Positions 7,819 through 14,920 of a stretch of 24,681 nt of DNA are shown in pieces. The notes beneath the pieces are model-generated. The model was not told the DNA's origin and made no database searches. It saw only the letters and a program-made list of their open reading frames with translations. Position numbers and translations under genes: made by a program. The first letter of the stretch is position 1. The number at the start of each line of letters is the position of its first letter. Origin of the DNA: JAJZXY01 sp046706185. GTDB lineage: Archaea > Thermoplasmatota > Thermoplasmata > Sysuiplasmatales > Sysuiplasmataceae. The stretch spans positions 1 to 24,681 of the forward strand of contig JBJKPR010000057.1 in NCBI GenBank assembly GCA_046706185.1. The letters are read 5' to 3'.

Positions 7819-7954
7819 TGTACACAGCTCCCAAGTACTCTTGCAAGCCGAATAGTTGCCCGATACATTAATATTTCTTAGATGGACGTCGTGAAAGAGA
7901 GCAAGGAACACAGTTGTGCCATGCGCCCTGACATCGTCTGTAACAGGCAGTCGC

Positions 7955-8803
7955 TTACAGTGATTTGAGGAAATCCCTGAGCTGCTTGCCGTACTTCTCG
8001 CTCTTCAGCGACAGTTCAAGGTTGACTTTCATCCAGAGCAGCATGTCGCCCACATCATACCTCCGACCTGAGAAAAGGTAGCCGTAGATCTTCTCTTTCT
8101 TTGCAAGAACTTTGAGCGCGTCTGTCAGCTGAATTTCCCCGTTTACCCCCGGCTCTGTATGCTCTATTGCCTCGAAGATACCTGGTGTGAGCACGTACGT
8201 CCCGGTAATCCCCAGGTTGCTCGGTGCATTCTTCGGAGACGGTTTTTCAACAAGCCTGTCGACCTCTATCAGATTGTCACCGAGCATATGCCCGCCGACA
8301 ATACCGTAGTCGCTTATCTTCTCCTGGCTTACCCTCTCAACCGCAATGACTGATGCGCCAAGCGGTTTGTGCGCGTCCATCAGCTGCTTGACAAGCGGTG
8401 TTTCGGCTATGTTGATAGTGTCACCGAGCATGACGGCAAAACTCTCGTCCCCTATGTGGTGGCGTGCGCAGTATATGGCGTCAGCAAGCCCCCTCGGAGA
8501 CTTCTGCCTGACGTAGTGGATGGAAGCCATGTTTGCTATGTGCCTGATCGACTTCAGAACATCGCTGTTGTGCTTGTGCTCAAGCGTCCGCTCCAGCTCC
8601 GGCGTATCGTCGAAGTGATCCTCTATTGCCCTTTTCTCCCGTCCGGTGACAATGAGTATGTCATCAATTCCTGAAGCGATTGCCTCCTCCACAACATACT
8701 GAATCACTGGCTTATCCACAACAGGAAGCATCTCCTTCGGCTGAGCTTTTGTGAGCGGCAGGAACCTCGTTCCCAACCCGGCTGCAGGTATTACTGCCTT
8801 CAG
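7955..8803 (-). CDS. galU: UTP-glucose-1-phosphate uridylyltransferase
   Basis: 282 residues. It makes UDP-glucose from UTP and glucose-1-phosphate in the cytoplasm. The N-terminus KAVIPAAGLGTRFLPLTKAQ carries the nucleotidyltransferase signature (GLGTR at residues 9-13, PKEMLP at 22-27), and RLVEKPSP in the middle is the sugar-phosphate-binding region; length and order match GalU closely. The expected N-terminus begins exactly at a CTG codon (8801-8803); no ATG, GTG or TTG lies in frame near it, and the next methionine would delete the active-site loop. GGTGAT, a perfect match to the archaeal Shine-Dalgarno, lies 3 bases before this CTG and contains the TGA stop of ugd. The pair is therefore probably translationally coupled, with UDP-glucose being Ugd's substrate. 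Confidence 0.93.
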   Translation of the reverse strand: MKAVIPAAGLGTRFLPLTKAQPKEMLPVVDKPVIQYVVEEAIASGIDDILIVTGREKRAIEDHFDDTPELERTLEHKHNSDVLKSIRHIANMASIHYVRQKSPRGLADAIYCARHHIGDESFAVMLGDTINIAETPLVKQLMDAHKPLGASVIAVERVSQEKISDYGIVGGHMLGDNLIEVDRLVEKPSPKNAPSNLGITGTYVLTPGIFEAIEHTEPGVNGEIQLTDALKVLAKKEKIYGYLFSGRRYDVGDMLLWMKVNLELSLKSEKYGKQLRDFLKSL

Positions 8804-8806
8804 TTT

Positions 8807-8812
8807 ATCACC
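8807..8812 (-). promoter_or_regulatory. Shine-Dalgarno of galU containing the ugd stop codon
   Basis: The minus strand reads GGTGAT, complementary to the 16S rRNA 3' end (ATCACC). Its TGA (8808-8810) is the stop of ugd. The CTG initiator of galU starts 3 bases later, which corresponds to the usual 6-8 base spacing when counted from the GGAGG position of a full Shine-Dalgarno. Confidence 0.65.
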
Positions 8813-10073
8813 AGCAGACGCCCTCGTAATCAGCAGTCTTCGCCACTCCCCTTCCGTCGAAGACAGGTTTGTCCCCGTACATCGAGGGGTCTGAAAACTC
8901 ATTCCATTCGGTAAGCACAAGCACGGCGTCGGAGGAATTGATGACCTCCGCCGAATTCTTCTTGTATGACACCTGCGGATAAATCCTGGAGAAGTTCTCC
9001 TCGGCCATCGGGTCGTATGCAGCCACTTTTGCACCGTGCTCAAGCAGAGATCGCACGACAACTATCGAAGGCGCATCCCTTATGTCGTCCGTCTCCGGCT
9101 TGAAGGAGAGGCCGAGCACCCCTATGGTTTTTCCGGCAATGGGCATCCTTGACCCCAGCAGTTCCACGATCCTGAGCGGCTGGGAGTCATTCTGAGATAT
9201 GACAGAATCAAGTATGGGTGTGGCAACTCCAAGATCCTTTCCCTTCCAGGCAAGCGCACTTACGTCCTTCCTGAAGCAGCTTCCACCGAAGCCGATCCCG
9301 GCGTGAAGGAAATGGGGCCCGATCCGCCTGTCCATACCTGCTGCGTATGCAACATCCCTCACGTCGATGCCGAGACCCTTGCATATATTCCCGATCTCAT
9401 CTATCAGCGCCACGCGTGCAGCAAGAAGCGAATTGGATGCGTACTTTATCATTTCAGCTGTCGTGCAATCCTTCTCTATTACAGGAGCGGAGAAAGGTGC
9501 ATACATCGACCTGAGCATCTCGGCCGCCCTGTCGCCGACGAAGCCAAATACGATCCTGTCCGGCTTCAGGAAGTCATTCAGAGCATCGCCCTCCTTCAGA
9601 AACTCAGGGTTCATACCAAGCCCGAACCCTTCGCCTGCCTTCATTCCTGTTGCCTTCTCGAGTATAGGTTTCACAACCCCCAGAGTTGTTCCAGGCGCCA
9701 CAGTGCTCTTGACAACAACTGTGTGGAAGCTGCCTTTTTCAGCTATCGCCCTGCCTATCTCCTCGGCTACCGCCTGCACATAGCCAAGGTTCTGGCTCCC
9801 GTCCGGGAGCGCAGGCGTTCCGACGCAGATGAAAGTAATATCTGTGAAGAGTACTGCCTCCCTCAGGTTTGTGGTTCCCTTCAGCCTTCCTCGCCTTACC
9901 TCTTCGCCGATCATCTCCGTCAGGCCCTTCTCATATATGGGCGACTTCCCTGCGTTTATAGCGTCAACCTTCTCCTGTATGTTGTCCACCATGATCACGT
10001 CATGACCTGCGTGTGCAAAACAGGCGCCCGTTACAATGCCAACGTAGCCGGTGCCGACAAGGGATGCTTTCAT
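8808..10073 (-). CDS. ugd: UDP-glucose 6-dehydrogenase
   Basis: 421 residues. It oxidises UDP-glucose twice with NAD to UDP-glucuronate, a precursor for acidic polysaccharides, uronic acids and other nucleotide sugars. Domains in order: an N-terminal Rossmann fold with GTGYVG (7-12), the VGTP turn (84-87), the KSTVAPGTT loop (122-130), MNPEFLKEGDA (154-164), the central helix EMIKYASNS, the catalytic Cys266 in GFGGSCFRKD, and the C-terminal UDP-binding domain with LGLSFKPETDDIRDAPS. The length is typical of bacterial and archaeal Ugd. It is first in a two-gene unit with galU. The promoter has an ATATTAATAT element at 10106-10115 and a short leader with GGTGTGAG. UDP-mannose or UDP-GlcNAc dehydrogenases share the fold, but the pairing with galU supports UDP-glucose. 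Confidence 0.95.
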   Translation of the reverse strand: MKASLVGTGYVGIVTGACFAHAGHDVIMVDNIQEKVDAINAGKSPIYEKGLTEMIGEEVRRGRLKGTTNLREAVLFTDITFICVGTPALPDGSQNLGYVQAVAEEIGRAIAEKGSFHTVVVKSTVAPGTTLGVVKPILEKATGMKAGEGFGLGMNPEFLKEGDALNDFLKPDRIVFGFVGDRAAEMLRSMYAPFSAPVIEKDCTTAEMIKYASNSLLAARVALIDEIGNICKGLGIDVRDVAYAAGMDRRIGPHFLHAGIGFGGSCFRKDVSALAWKGKDLGVATPILDSVISQNDSQPLRIVELLGSRMPIAGKTIGVLGLSFKPETDDIRDAPSIVVVRSLLEHGAKVAAYDPMAEENFSRIYPQVSYKKNSAEVINSSDAVLVLTEWNEFSDPSMYGDKPVFDGRGVAKTADYEGVCW

Positions 10074-10105
10074 AACTCACACCATGTGTAGAGATTTTGC
10101 TTGGG

Positions 10106-10115
10106 ATATTAATAT
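10106..10115 (-). promoter_or_regulatory. Promoter TATA element of ugd-galU
   Basis: Palindromic ATATTAATAT is centred about 37 bp before ATG 10073, implying an 11-base leader that carries GGTGTGAG. On the other strand, CTTAATAG near 10129-10136 could serve the divergent ORF at 10178. Confidence 0.5.
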
Positions 10116-10177
10116 TCACTATGGAACCTTAATAGAGTGAAATCAGAAGACTTTGGGGGAAGAGCGGGACGGGGAGA

Positions 10178-10720
10178 ATGCATCGGAGGGCTCGCTTCGA
10201 GGCACTGCCTATCTGCAACCATGCATCAGAAGAGGCCGTTCAGCGCTTCCTCGTCTACAATGAAAGTGGCATTGCCACGGATGCGGGGACCTCTTCGGTA
10301 ACGGGGCCCATCAGGGCGGACGACACGGCGGCGGATTTTGACTTTCCACAGGCAATCATCACTATTCTACGTGAAGACATGATTGTGGCAATGCCCATTG
10401 TGATTGCACTGGCAGGTATTGATGACATGGAAGAAGAAAAAGGTCGCCTGTTTGAAACAAGCGTACATGCACTGATTCTGTTCCAAGGAAATGACTTACT
10501 TTTGCTTTCAACCGACGAACTCAGAAGGTTCATCCAGTACGAAGAATCAAAGAATTTCCAGGGTGCGATGAACGGCTTAAACCATGTCAGGGCACCTGGA
10601 AACCGGCTCGCTGCTCATATCAGTAATTGTCAGGGTCGTATGGAGGGACAGGACGGTCGTGGTCGTAGAGCCCTATCCAGTTTCCGTCAGGGTCTTTTAC
10701 AAAACCGATGTGCAGAGTAA
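10178..10720 (+). CDS. Orphan ORF, unknown function
   Basis: 180 codons from ATG 10178. The central part (residues 55-125) looks protein-like, with hydrophobic strands such as AIITILREDMIVAMPIVIAL followed by acidic helices (DDMEEEKGRLFE) and LILFQGNDLLLLSTDELRRFIQ. I recognise no domain. A TATA-like CTTAATAG about 45 bp upstream and GGGGAGA right before ATG hint at expression, but that Shine-Dalgarno is unusually close. The last 100 bases overlap the convergent VOC gene, and the final 40 residues are Arg/Gly/Gln-rich, so the true end may be shorter or lost by a frameshift. Arginine codons are about half CGN, unlike the neighbours. It could be a real orphan gene or chance. Confidence 0.4.
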   Translation: MHRRARFEALPICNHASEEAVQRFLVYNESGIATDAGTSSVTGPIRADDTAADFDFPQAIITILREDMIVAMPIVIALAGIDDMEEEKGRLFETSVHALILFQGNDLLLLSTDELRRFIQYEESKNFQGAMNGLNHVRAPGNRLAAHISNCQGRMEGQDGRGRRALSSFRQGLLQNRCAE

Positions 10721-11063
10721 ACGAGCTGCTGAGCTTCTGCGTGGAAAGGGTGTCAGGTACGGGAACCACCTCAACACCCCCGGCTGCAAGTTTCTTCTGC
10801 ATCTCAGCGACGCTGTCAACCTTCACACCTATGTGGTCCAGCGCCTCGCCGGGCTCATAATTGACAGCATACCTTGAGCCTTCGGCGTACCAGTTCAGCT
10901 CTATCCTCTGGCCTGATGTCTTGTCCTTCAGCAGGGCGAATTTCCCGCCTCCGCGGTCTGAAAAGTCACCGCTGCGGACGAGCTCCATGCCAAAGACTTC
11001 ACGGTAGAACCGAATCGACCTCTCCAAATCCCTCACCCTGATGCCCACGTAGCTGACGAACAC
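10620..11063 (-). CDS. VOC/glyoxalase-family protein with altered metal site
   Basis: 147 residues, one vicinal-oxygen-chelate domain made of two beta-alpha-beta-beta-beta modules (residues 3-60 and 75-135). RVRDLERSIRFYREVFGMELV and HIGFVKDPDGNWIGLYDH are typical of lactoylglutathione lyase-like proteins. Of the four usual metal ligands, Glu55 and His77 are present, but the first His is Tyr5 and the last Glu is Gly131. Classical glyoxalase I activity is therefore doubtful; other VOC enzymes (dioxygenases, epimerases, binding proteins) use different sets. The N-terminal ATG 11063 is the natural start. The same-strand beta-lactamase-like gene ends 95 bp upstream. The function is not assigned beyond the fold. 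Confidence 0.88.
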   Translation of the reverse strand: MFVSYVGIRVRDLERSIRFYREVFGMELVRSGDFSDRGGGKFALLKDKTSGQRIELNWYAEGSRYAVNYEPGEALDHIGVKVDSVAEMQKKLAAGGVEVVPVPDTLSTQKLSSSFTLHIGFVKDPDGNWIGLYDHDRPVPPYDPDNY

Positions 11064-11158
11064 GGCAGCGTATTGCGTCGTGCAGAATTAAAGCTGCTTC
11101 CTGCAGAATCGGGCAACCGCGCGGAAGAGGCATGCGCAACAGCCGGACACTTCCGTGC

Positions 11159-12598
11159 CTACCTCTTGACGAACCTGTGCCTTTCGAAGAGCAATTCGGT
11201 CGCACCGTCCGCTGTTCTGCGGTAATGCACGGGGGAGCGCCTGTAGCTTGCCACAGTGTAGAGCTGCGTCCCATCGACTATCAGAGGCATTGAAAAGCTC
11301 ATCTCGTTGCTCTTGAACTCCGCCTTGAGATAACCCTCCCCCCATTCTGAGACAGTCAGGGTGGTGTAGCTGCGGAAGTCTGAGTATTCCCCCTTGATGC
11401 TCTCGGCAAGCTGCTCGGCCATGACAGTGACGACATCCCTCTCCGGCTCCTTGCCCGCCAGGCATGCAAGTGCATACACACCAACGCTTGACATCGGCCC
11501 GGCACCTATGTTGGATGCGACGGCGACCCCTATCCCCAGGTCTGGCACATAGCCCACATAGGAGGACGACACACCCACATCACCTGAGTGTGAAACAAGC
11601 CTGTGGCCAAAGAAGCTGTCCACCACAGACCATCCGAAGCCGTAGCGTGCATCGCCGAACTGCGAAGGCTGTTCTTCATCAATGCCGCCAGTGGTCGCCT
11701 CCTTCAGCGCACTGGCCGAGACAATCCTCCTGCCGCCGAACGTGCCTCCCTCGATCATCAACCGCAGATAGTTGCAGAGTTCGTTCGGGCTGCTTATCAG
11801 TCCTCCTGCAGCAACATCGAACTCCTGCGACCTGAGAGGGGTCGGCTTGTGCTTCCCGTCAGGAGACGGATTGTAGAAGGTGGCTGTATTGATGTCATCC
11901 GCCGTCTTCCCCTGGCCGAAGCCGGACCGTTCCATGCGGAGCGGTTCCAGTATGTGCCTATGCACGTAATCGGTATAGCTTTCGCGGGAGACTTTCTCGA
12001 TTATCCTGCCGAGAAGCGTGTACCCCTCATTCCAGTACATGAATTTCTTACCCGGCGGAGCGACCTTCTCGCCGGCTGAGGAATTGACGAGGTCCACGAA
12101 ATCCTCGTAGCCCGCCATCGGTATGAATGACGTGTCCATGCCGAACTGTCTCATGAGTGTTATTTCTGCGACATTGAGCGACGGAAAACCAGAGCTGTGG
12201 TTGAGTAGATTGACAATCTCCACATTCGAGAGGGGGCTGCCTGTGCCGAATTCCTGAAGATGTTTACCCACCCTGTCATGGACATTCAGAAGCCCCCTGT
12301 CCTGGAGCTGCAGAATTGCCAGAGCAGTAAACGATTTGGTGACCGAGCCAATGCCATAAAGGGTGTCACCGTCCGCAGGCAGCAGCTTCTCCACGTCCCT
12401 AAACCCGAAGCCGCGGCTGTATGCAATCCTGCCACCTTCCAGCATTGCTATTGACAGCGCAGGTGTCTTTGTCTTCTGCATCCTTCCAGAGATGTAACCC
12501 CTGAGCATCTTCCTCCACGGTTGCGGGCCAATACTCCGTCTTTCAGAGGGCTTTCCTCGCTTTGCGGACATAGTACGTGTTATGCATCTTCCAGACAT
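11159..12598 (-). CDS. Serine beta-lactamase-fold hydrolase (class C/esterase type)
   Basis: About 479 residues from ATG 12598. It belongs to the beta-lactamase/AmpC/D-aminopeptidase superfamily. With TTG 12601 as residue 1, the three active-site motifs are SVTK at 86-89 (nucleophile Ser86), YWN at 189-191, and HSG at 338-340 in place of KTG, as in many esterases and peptidases of this group. After the catalytic domain (to about 390) there is a beta-rich C-terminal extension of about 90 residues. No signal peptide is visible, so a cytoplasmic hydrolase is likely and antibiotic resistance should not be assumed. The gene ends in TAG, one of only two in the window. Several in-frame starts exist (12598, 12571); the first lies about 26 bp after a TATA-like sequence near 12625. 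Confidence 0.88.
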   Translation of the reverse strand: MSGRCITRTMSAKRGKPSERRSIGPQPWRKMLRGYISGRMQKTKTPALSIAMLEGGRIAYSRGFGFRDVEKLLPADGDTLYGIGSVTKSFTALAILQLQDRGLLNVHDRVGKHLQEFGTGSPLSNVEIVNLLNHSSGFPSLNVAEITLMRQFGMDTSFIPMAGYEDFVDLVNSSAGEKVAPPGKKFMYWNEGYTLLGRIIEKVSRESYTDYVHRHILEPLRMERSGFGQGKTADDINTATFYNPSPDGKHKPTPLRSQEFDVAAGGLISSPNELCNYLRLMIEGGTFGGRRIVSASALKEATTGGIDEEQPSQFGDARYGFGWSVVDSFFGHRLVSHSGDVGVSSSYVGYVPDLGIGVAVASNIGAGPMSSVGVYALACLAGKEPERDVVTVMAEQLAESIKGEYSDFRSYTTLTVSEWGEGYLKAEFKSNEMSFSMPLIVDGTQLYTVASYRRSPVHYRRTADGATELLFERHRFVKR

Positions 12599-12617
12599 CA
12601 AGTTTTCATCCGGCAGC

Positions 12618-12632
12618 AGGTCTTATCTTTCA
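12618..12632. promoter_or_regulatory. Possible shared AT-rich promoter between divergent genes
   Basis: The sequence around GTCTTATCTTTCAAT lies between the beta-lactamase-like gene (minus) and the acetyltransferase (plus). Its centre near 12625 is about 26 bp from ATG 12598 on the minus strand and about 35 bp from TTG 12660 on the plus strand. The match to a TATA box is weak. Confidence 0.3.
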
Positions 12633-12659
12633 ATACCGTGTTCCTGTCACTGTGGTCTA

Positions 12660-13157
12660 TTGGACGGGAGCACGGCTTACCCTGTCGAGGTTCTCACTCT
12701 GCAACGGGTAGAAAGGAAGAAAGCTGCCTGGATACTTGACGAGGGCTTTACAGGAATATACAGGATTCATGCGCGATACAAGCTTGGAAGAGTGGACGTT
12801 GTGAGGGTTGCCAGGCTTGGTGGCGAGGATGCCGGAATAATACTGCTGCAGAGGCTCACGCCTCAGATAGGATATGTCTATTACATCGCGGTTGCTCGCA
12901 GGTTCAGGCACATGGGGGTGGGAGGTGCGCTCCTCGACACATCGATTGAGTCTATGAAGGGTGAGGGGATAAACGAGGTGTTTGCAGTCAGGGACGAGGA
13001 GAACATTGCATCCAGGGAACTCTTCCGATCAAGGCAGTTCGCGGAGGTCGATATGAAGGAGTTCAGGCGCAGGTTCGGGTGGAGACGTTCCATGCGGCTG
13101 ATGAGGGAAATGACCCTGGTCTCGGGTGAGGTTCTGCTCAGAAGGGAATTGAGCTGA
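12660..13157 (+). CDS. GNAT-family N-acetyltransferase
   Basis: 165 residues from TTG 12660. The acetyl-CoA-binding signature is clear: IGYVYYIAVARRFRHMGVGG (R-x-x-G-x-G) is followed by an ALLDTSIE helix, then strand EVFAVRDEEN and the helix with ASRELFRSRQFAEVD, which is the usual GNAT order. The C-terminal 30 residues are Arg-rich. The open frame extends to 12582, but that part is Ser/Cys-rich, overlaps the divergent gene's promoter and lacks GNAT character. TTG 12660 follows GTGGT and lies about 35 bp after a weak TATA element. The substrate is unknown. Confidence 0.82.
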   Translation: MDGSTAYPVEVLTLQRVERKKAAWILDEGFTGIYRIHARYKLGRVDVVRVARLGGEDAGIILLQRLTPQIGYVYYIAVARRFRHMGVGGALLDTSIESMKGEGINEVFAVRDEENIASRELFRSRQFAEVDMKEFRRRFGWRRSMRLMREMTLVSGEVLLRRELS

Positions 13158-13158
13158 A

Positions 13159-14070
13159 TCATGTGCCTACCTCAGATTTCAGCAGCGAAGCGACTGAGGC
13201 AAGAACGCTCCTTGCTGACCGTGAGAACATGAAGTTGAAGAAACCGTGAACCATCCCGCTGTATCTTGCAGCCACGACTGAGACGCCTGCCTCCCTCAGC
13301 CTCTCTGCGTACATCTCCCCCTGGTCACGGAGCGGGTCCATTTCTGCAGTCACGATCATTGCAGGTGCCAGTCCGGTGAGGTCGGCCTCGAGCAACGGGG
13401 AGGCAAGCGGGTTCACACTGTCGGATGCGCTGCGCAGCTACTGACCTGCAAACCATTTAGTGTCCTTCTCACCGAGGCCGGCTGCATTCCTGTTTTCAAT
13501 CAGGGACGGCTCTATGCTCCCCAGGAGAAGAGCAGGATATATCAGCACCTGATAGCTGACCTTCCTTTGTCCGGACCTGTACTGCTGCGAGACTGCTGCT
13601 GCAAGGTTGCCGCCTGCGCTGTCTCCCATAACAGCGTATTTCTCCGAAGGGATGTTTGAGCAAACCCACCCGAATGCATCGCAGGCGTCTTCCACACCTG
13701 CAGGAAACTTGTTCTCAGGTGCAAGCCTGTATTCCACGGCAACGACCCTGCAGCCCGAGGCATTGGCTATCATCCTGCAAATGCCATCATATGACTCAAT
13801 GCTGCCGAGGACAAAGCCGCCGCCATGGTAGAACACAACTGTACCTCTGCCATTCCAGCCAGCTGGGGTGTAGACGCGAACTGGTATGTCCGTTGAATTT
13901 CGACCCTTTGCCAGAACGTCTTCCACGCTTCCAACATCCTCCCTCACTATACCCATCAGTCTGTCGTATTCCGGCATATACTTACGCATTGCCTCTAGCG
14001 GTAATTCCCACACGTGTGGAAAACCTTCCAGCTGCTTGAGAAGCGCATTCAATTCGGGGTCGACCGTCAT
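13159..14070 (-). pseudogene. HSL-type alpha/beta hydrolase (esterase) interrupted by an in-frame TAG
   Basis: Reading 14070 to 13159 gives a 303-codon hormone-sensitive-lipase-family esterase broken by a single in-frame TAG (13438-13440) at codon 211, with no frameshift. Upstream are the oxyanion HGGG (82-85) and the nucleophile Ser151 in GDSAGG; downstream are Asp245 in EMDPLRD and His275 in GMVHGFF. The catalytic triad is thus split across the stop and the truncated product would be inactive. In this family the segment WF..QYL is followed by SPL; here it reads WFAGQ-stop-LRS...ASPLL, so the amber codon replaces an expected Tyr (one-base change). The simplest explanations are a fresh nonsense mutation or a sequencing error; amber read-through is possible but unproven. 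Its 3' end lies 1 bp from the convergent GNAT gene. Confidence 0.82.
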
Positions 14071-14170
14071 GCTGCATGCTATGGAGATTCATGGTAAGTT
14101 ACTTTTCTCTTGCCGGCGGTGAAAAAACGATGCAGGGCACGCCGTCCCTGCCTGCCCTCAGCATGGCTGA

Positions 14171-14803
14171 TCAGCCCTCTGTGTCGAACAGGCGTGGAAG
14201 GCATGTTAGATAAACGCTGTTGCCGCCCGGCAGGCCCCTTGCCTCCGGCCGCCTGTCCTCTTCATCCACCACCTTCTCAAGTATCTTCCTGAACATTGGA
14301 AGCACCATGTCGTAGATGCTGTCGGAGACCGACCAGATTGAAATCATCAGCCTCTGCTTTTCAAACTGCGCCGCAGCGCGCTGGACCTCCGCGTCGCTCG
14401 CGTTTGAGAACTCGTCTGCGTACATTCTGAACTGGAGGCTGAGGGAGAGGAAGGTGGACTGAAGCAGCTTTCTCCCTTCTTCAGGGGTAAGCTTCTCGTT
14501 CAGGTACCTGTCCTGCTCGAATGGGTCCATTGCCTTCCAGAAGGCCGGGTTCTGGCTATAGTATTTCTCAATATGGTTCTTCCTGACGACCACTTCCGGC
14601 TCAGCCAGAAGACCGTCCCTGACCATCTCGCCCACGAAGTGATACAGGTTGGACCTTGTCACGTTGATGAATCTAGACATCTGGGTGACAGTGAGTTTCT
14701 TCTTTCTTGACAGCAGAAGCAGTATGCTCGTCTTGGTCGTGTTCCCCAGTGCATCAAGCAGTAGGTCGTATTCGCTTGCAGACTTCCCGTCCTGCATTTC
14801 CAT
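14171..14803 (-). CDS. Winged-helix transcriptional regulator (ArsR-like)
   Basis: 210 residues. The N-terminal 90 residues are a winged helix: DALGNTTKTSILLLLSRKKK (about 17-36), then LTVTQMSRFINVTRSNLYHF as helix-turn-helix, then a wing ending near EVVVRKNHIEKYYS. The C-terminal 120 residues are helical and may form the effector-binding or dimer part. It is probably a repressor; family proteins respond to metals or small molecules, but no metal-binding Cys pair is evident. It is divergent from the MFS exporter at 14920 across 116 bp rich in A and T with dyads, the usual layout for a regulator controlling both itself and the transporter. Start ATG 14803 has GAGGGAG about 9 bases upstream. 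Confidence 0.87.
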   Translation of the reverse strand: MEMQDGKSASEYDLLLDALGNTTKTSILLLLSRKKKLTVTQMSRFINVTRSNLYHFVGEMVRDGLLAEPEVVVRKNHIEKYYSQNPAFWKAMDPFEQDRYLNEKLTPEEGRKLLQSTFLSLSLQFRMYADEFSNASDAEVQRAAAQFEKQRLMISIWSVSDSIYDMVLPMFRKILEKVVDEEDRRPEARGLPGGNSVYLTCLPRLFDTEG

Positions 14804-14831
14804 TGTAGCCGCTCCCTCTGACCAGTAATGC

Positions 14832-14871
14832 TACATGTAAATTATATCATTATGTATAAACAAGATTTATA
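14832..14871. promoter_or_regulatory. Divergent promoter/operator between regulator and MFS exporter
   Basis: TATAAA (14855-14860) and TTTATA (14866-14871) form a perfect dyad with a 5-base spacer, i.e. two back-to-back TATA boxes. TACATGTA (14832-14839) is an 8-bp palindrome, and ATTATATC (14841-14848) gives a further minus-strand TATA option. ATGTAT-type motifs recur three times. Such packing suggests that the regulator at 14171 binds here and controls both genes. Binding is an inference. Confidence 0.55.
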
Positions 14872-14902
14872 TGTATGAATGACATTGCAGCATAAGAAGA
14901 CA

Positions 14903-14920
14903 ATGAAATCCTTCAGGTGA
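14903..14920 (+). other. Five-codon leader ORF (MKSFR) overlapping the MFS start
   Basis: ATG AAA TCC TTC AGG TGA starts about 7 bases after the transcription start predicted from TTTATATG (14866-14873). Its TGA overlaps the MFS ATG as TGATG, and AGGTGA is Shine-Dalgarno-like but too close to serve ATG 14920 normally. It could be a leader peptide coupling translation into the exporter gene, or chance. Confidence 0.3.

Noticed and set aside
9303..10091. A 262-codon plus-strand frame opposite ugd
   Set aside because: It lies fully antisense to the unmistakable ugd gene, is rich in Cys/His/Arg/Tyr as expected for a shadow frame, and has no recognisable domain.
11159..12598. Antibiotic-resistance beta-lactamase
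   Set aside because: The third motif is HSG, not KTG, there is no signal peptide, and archaea lack murein. A general serine hydrolase is the fair call.
13438..13440. Genome-wide recoding of TAG as pyrrolysine
   Set aside because: TAG ends two other genes (11159 and 19155) at natural family C-termini, and no pyl gene is in the window. The window alone cannot support recoding; only the single esterase case is reported.
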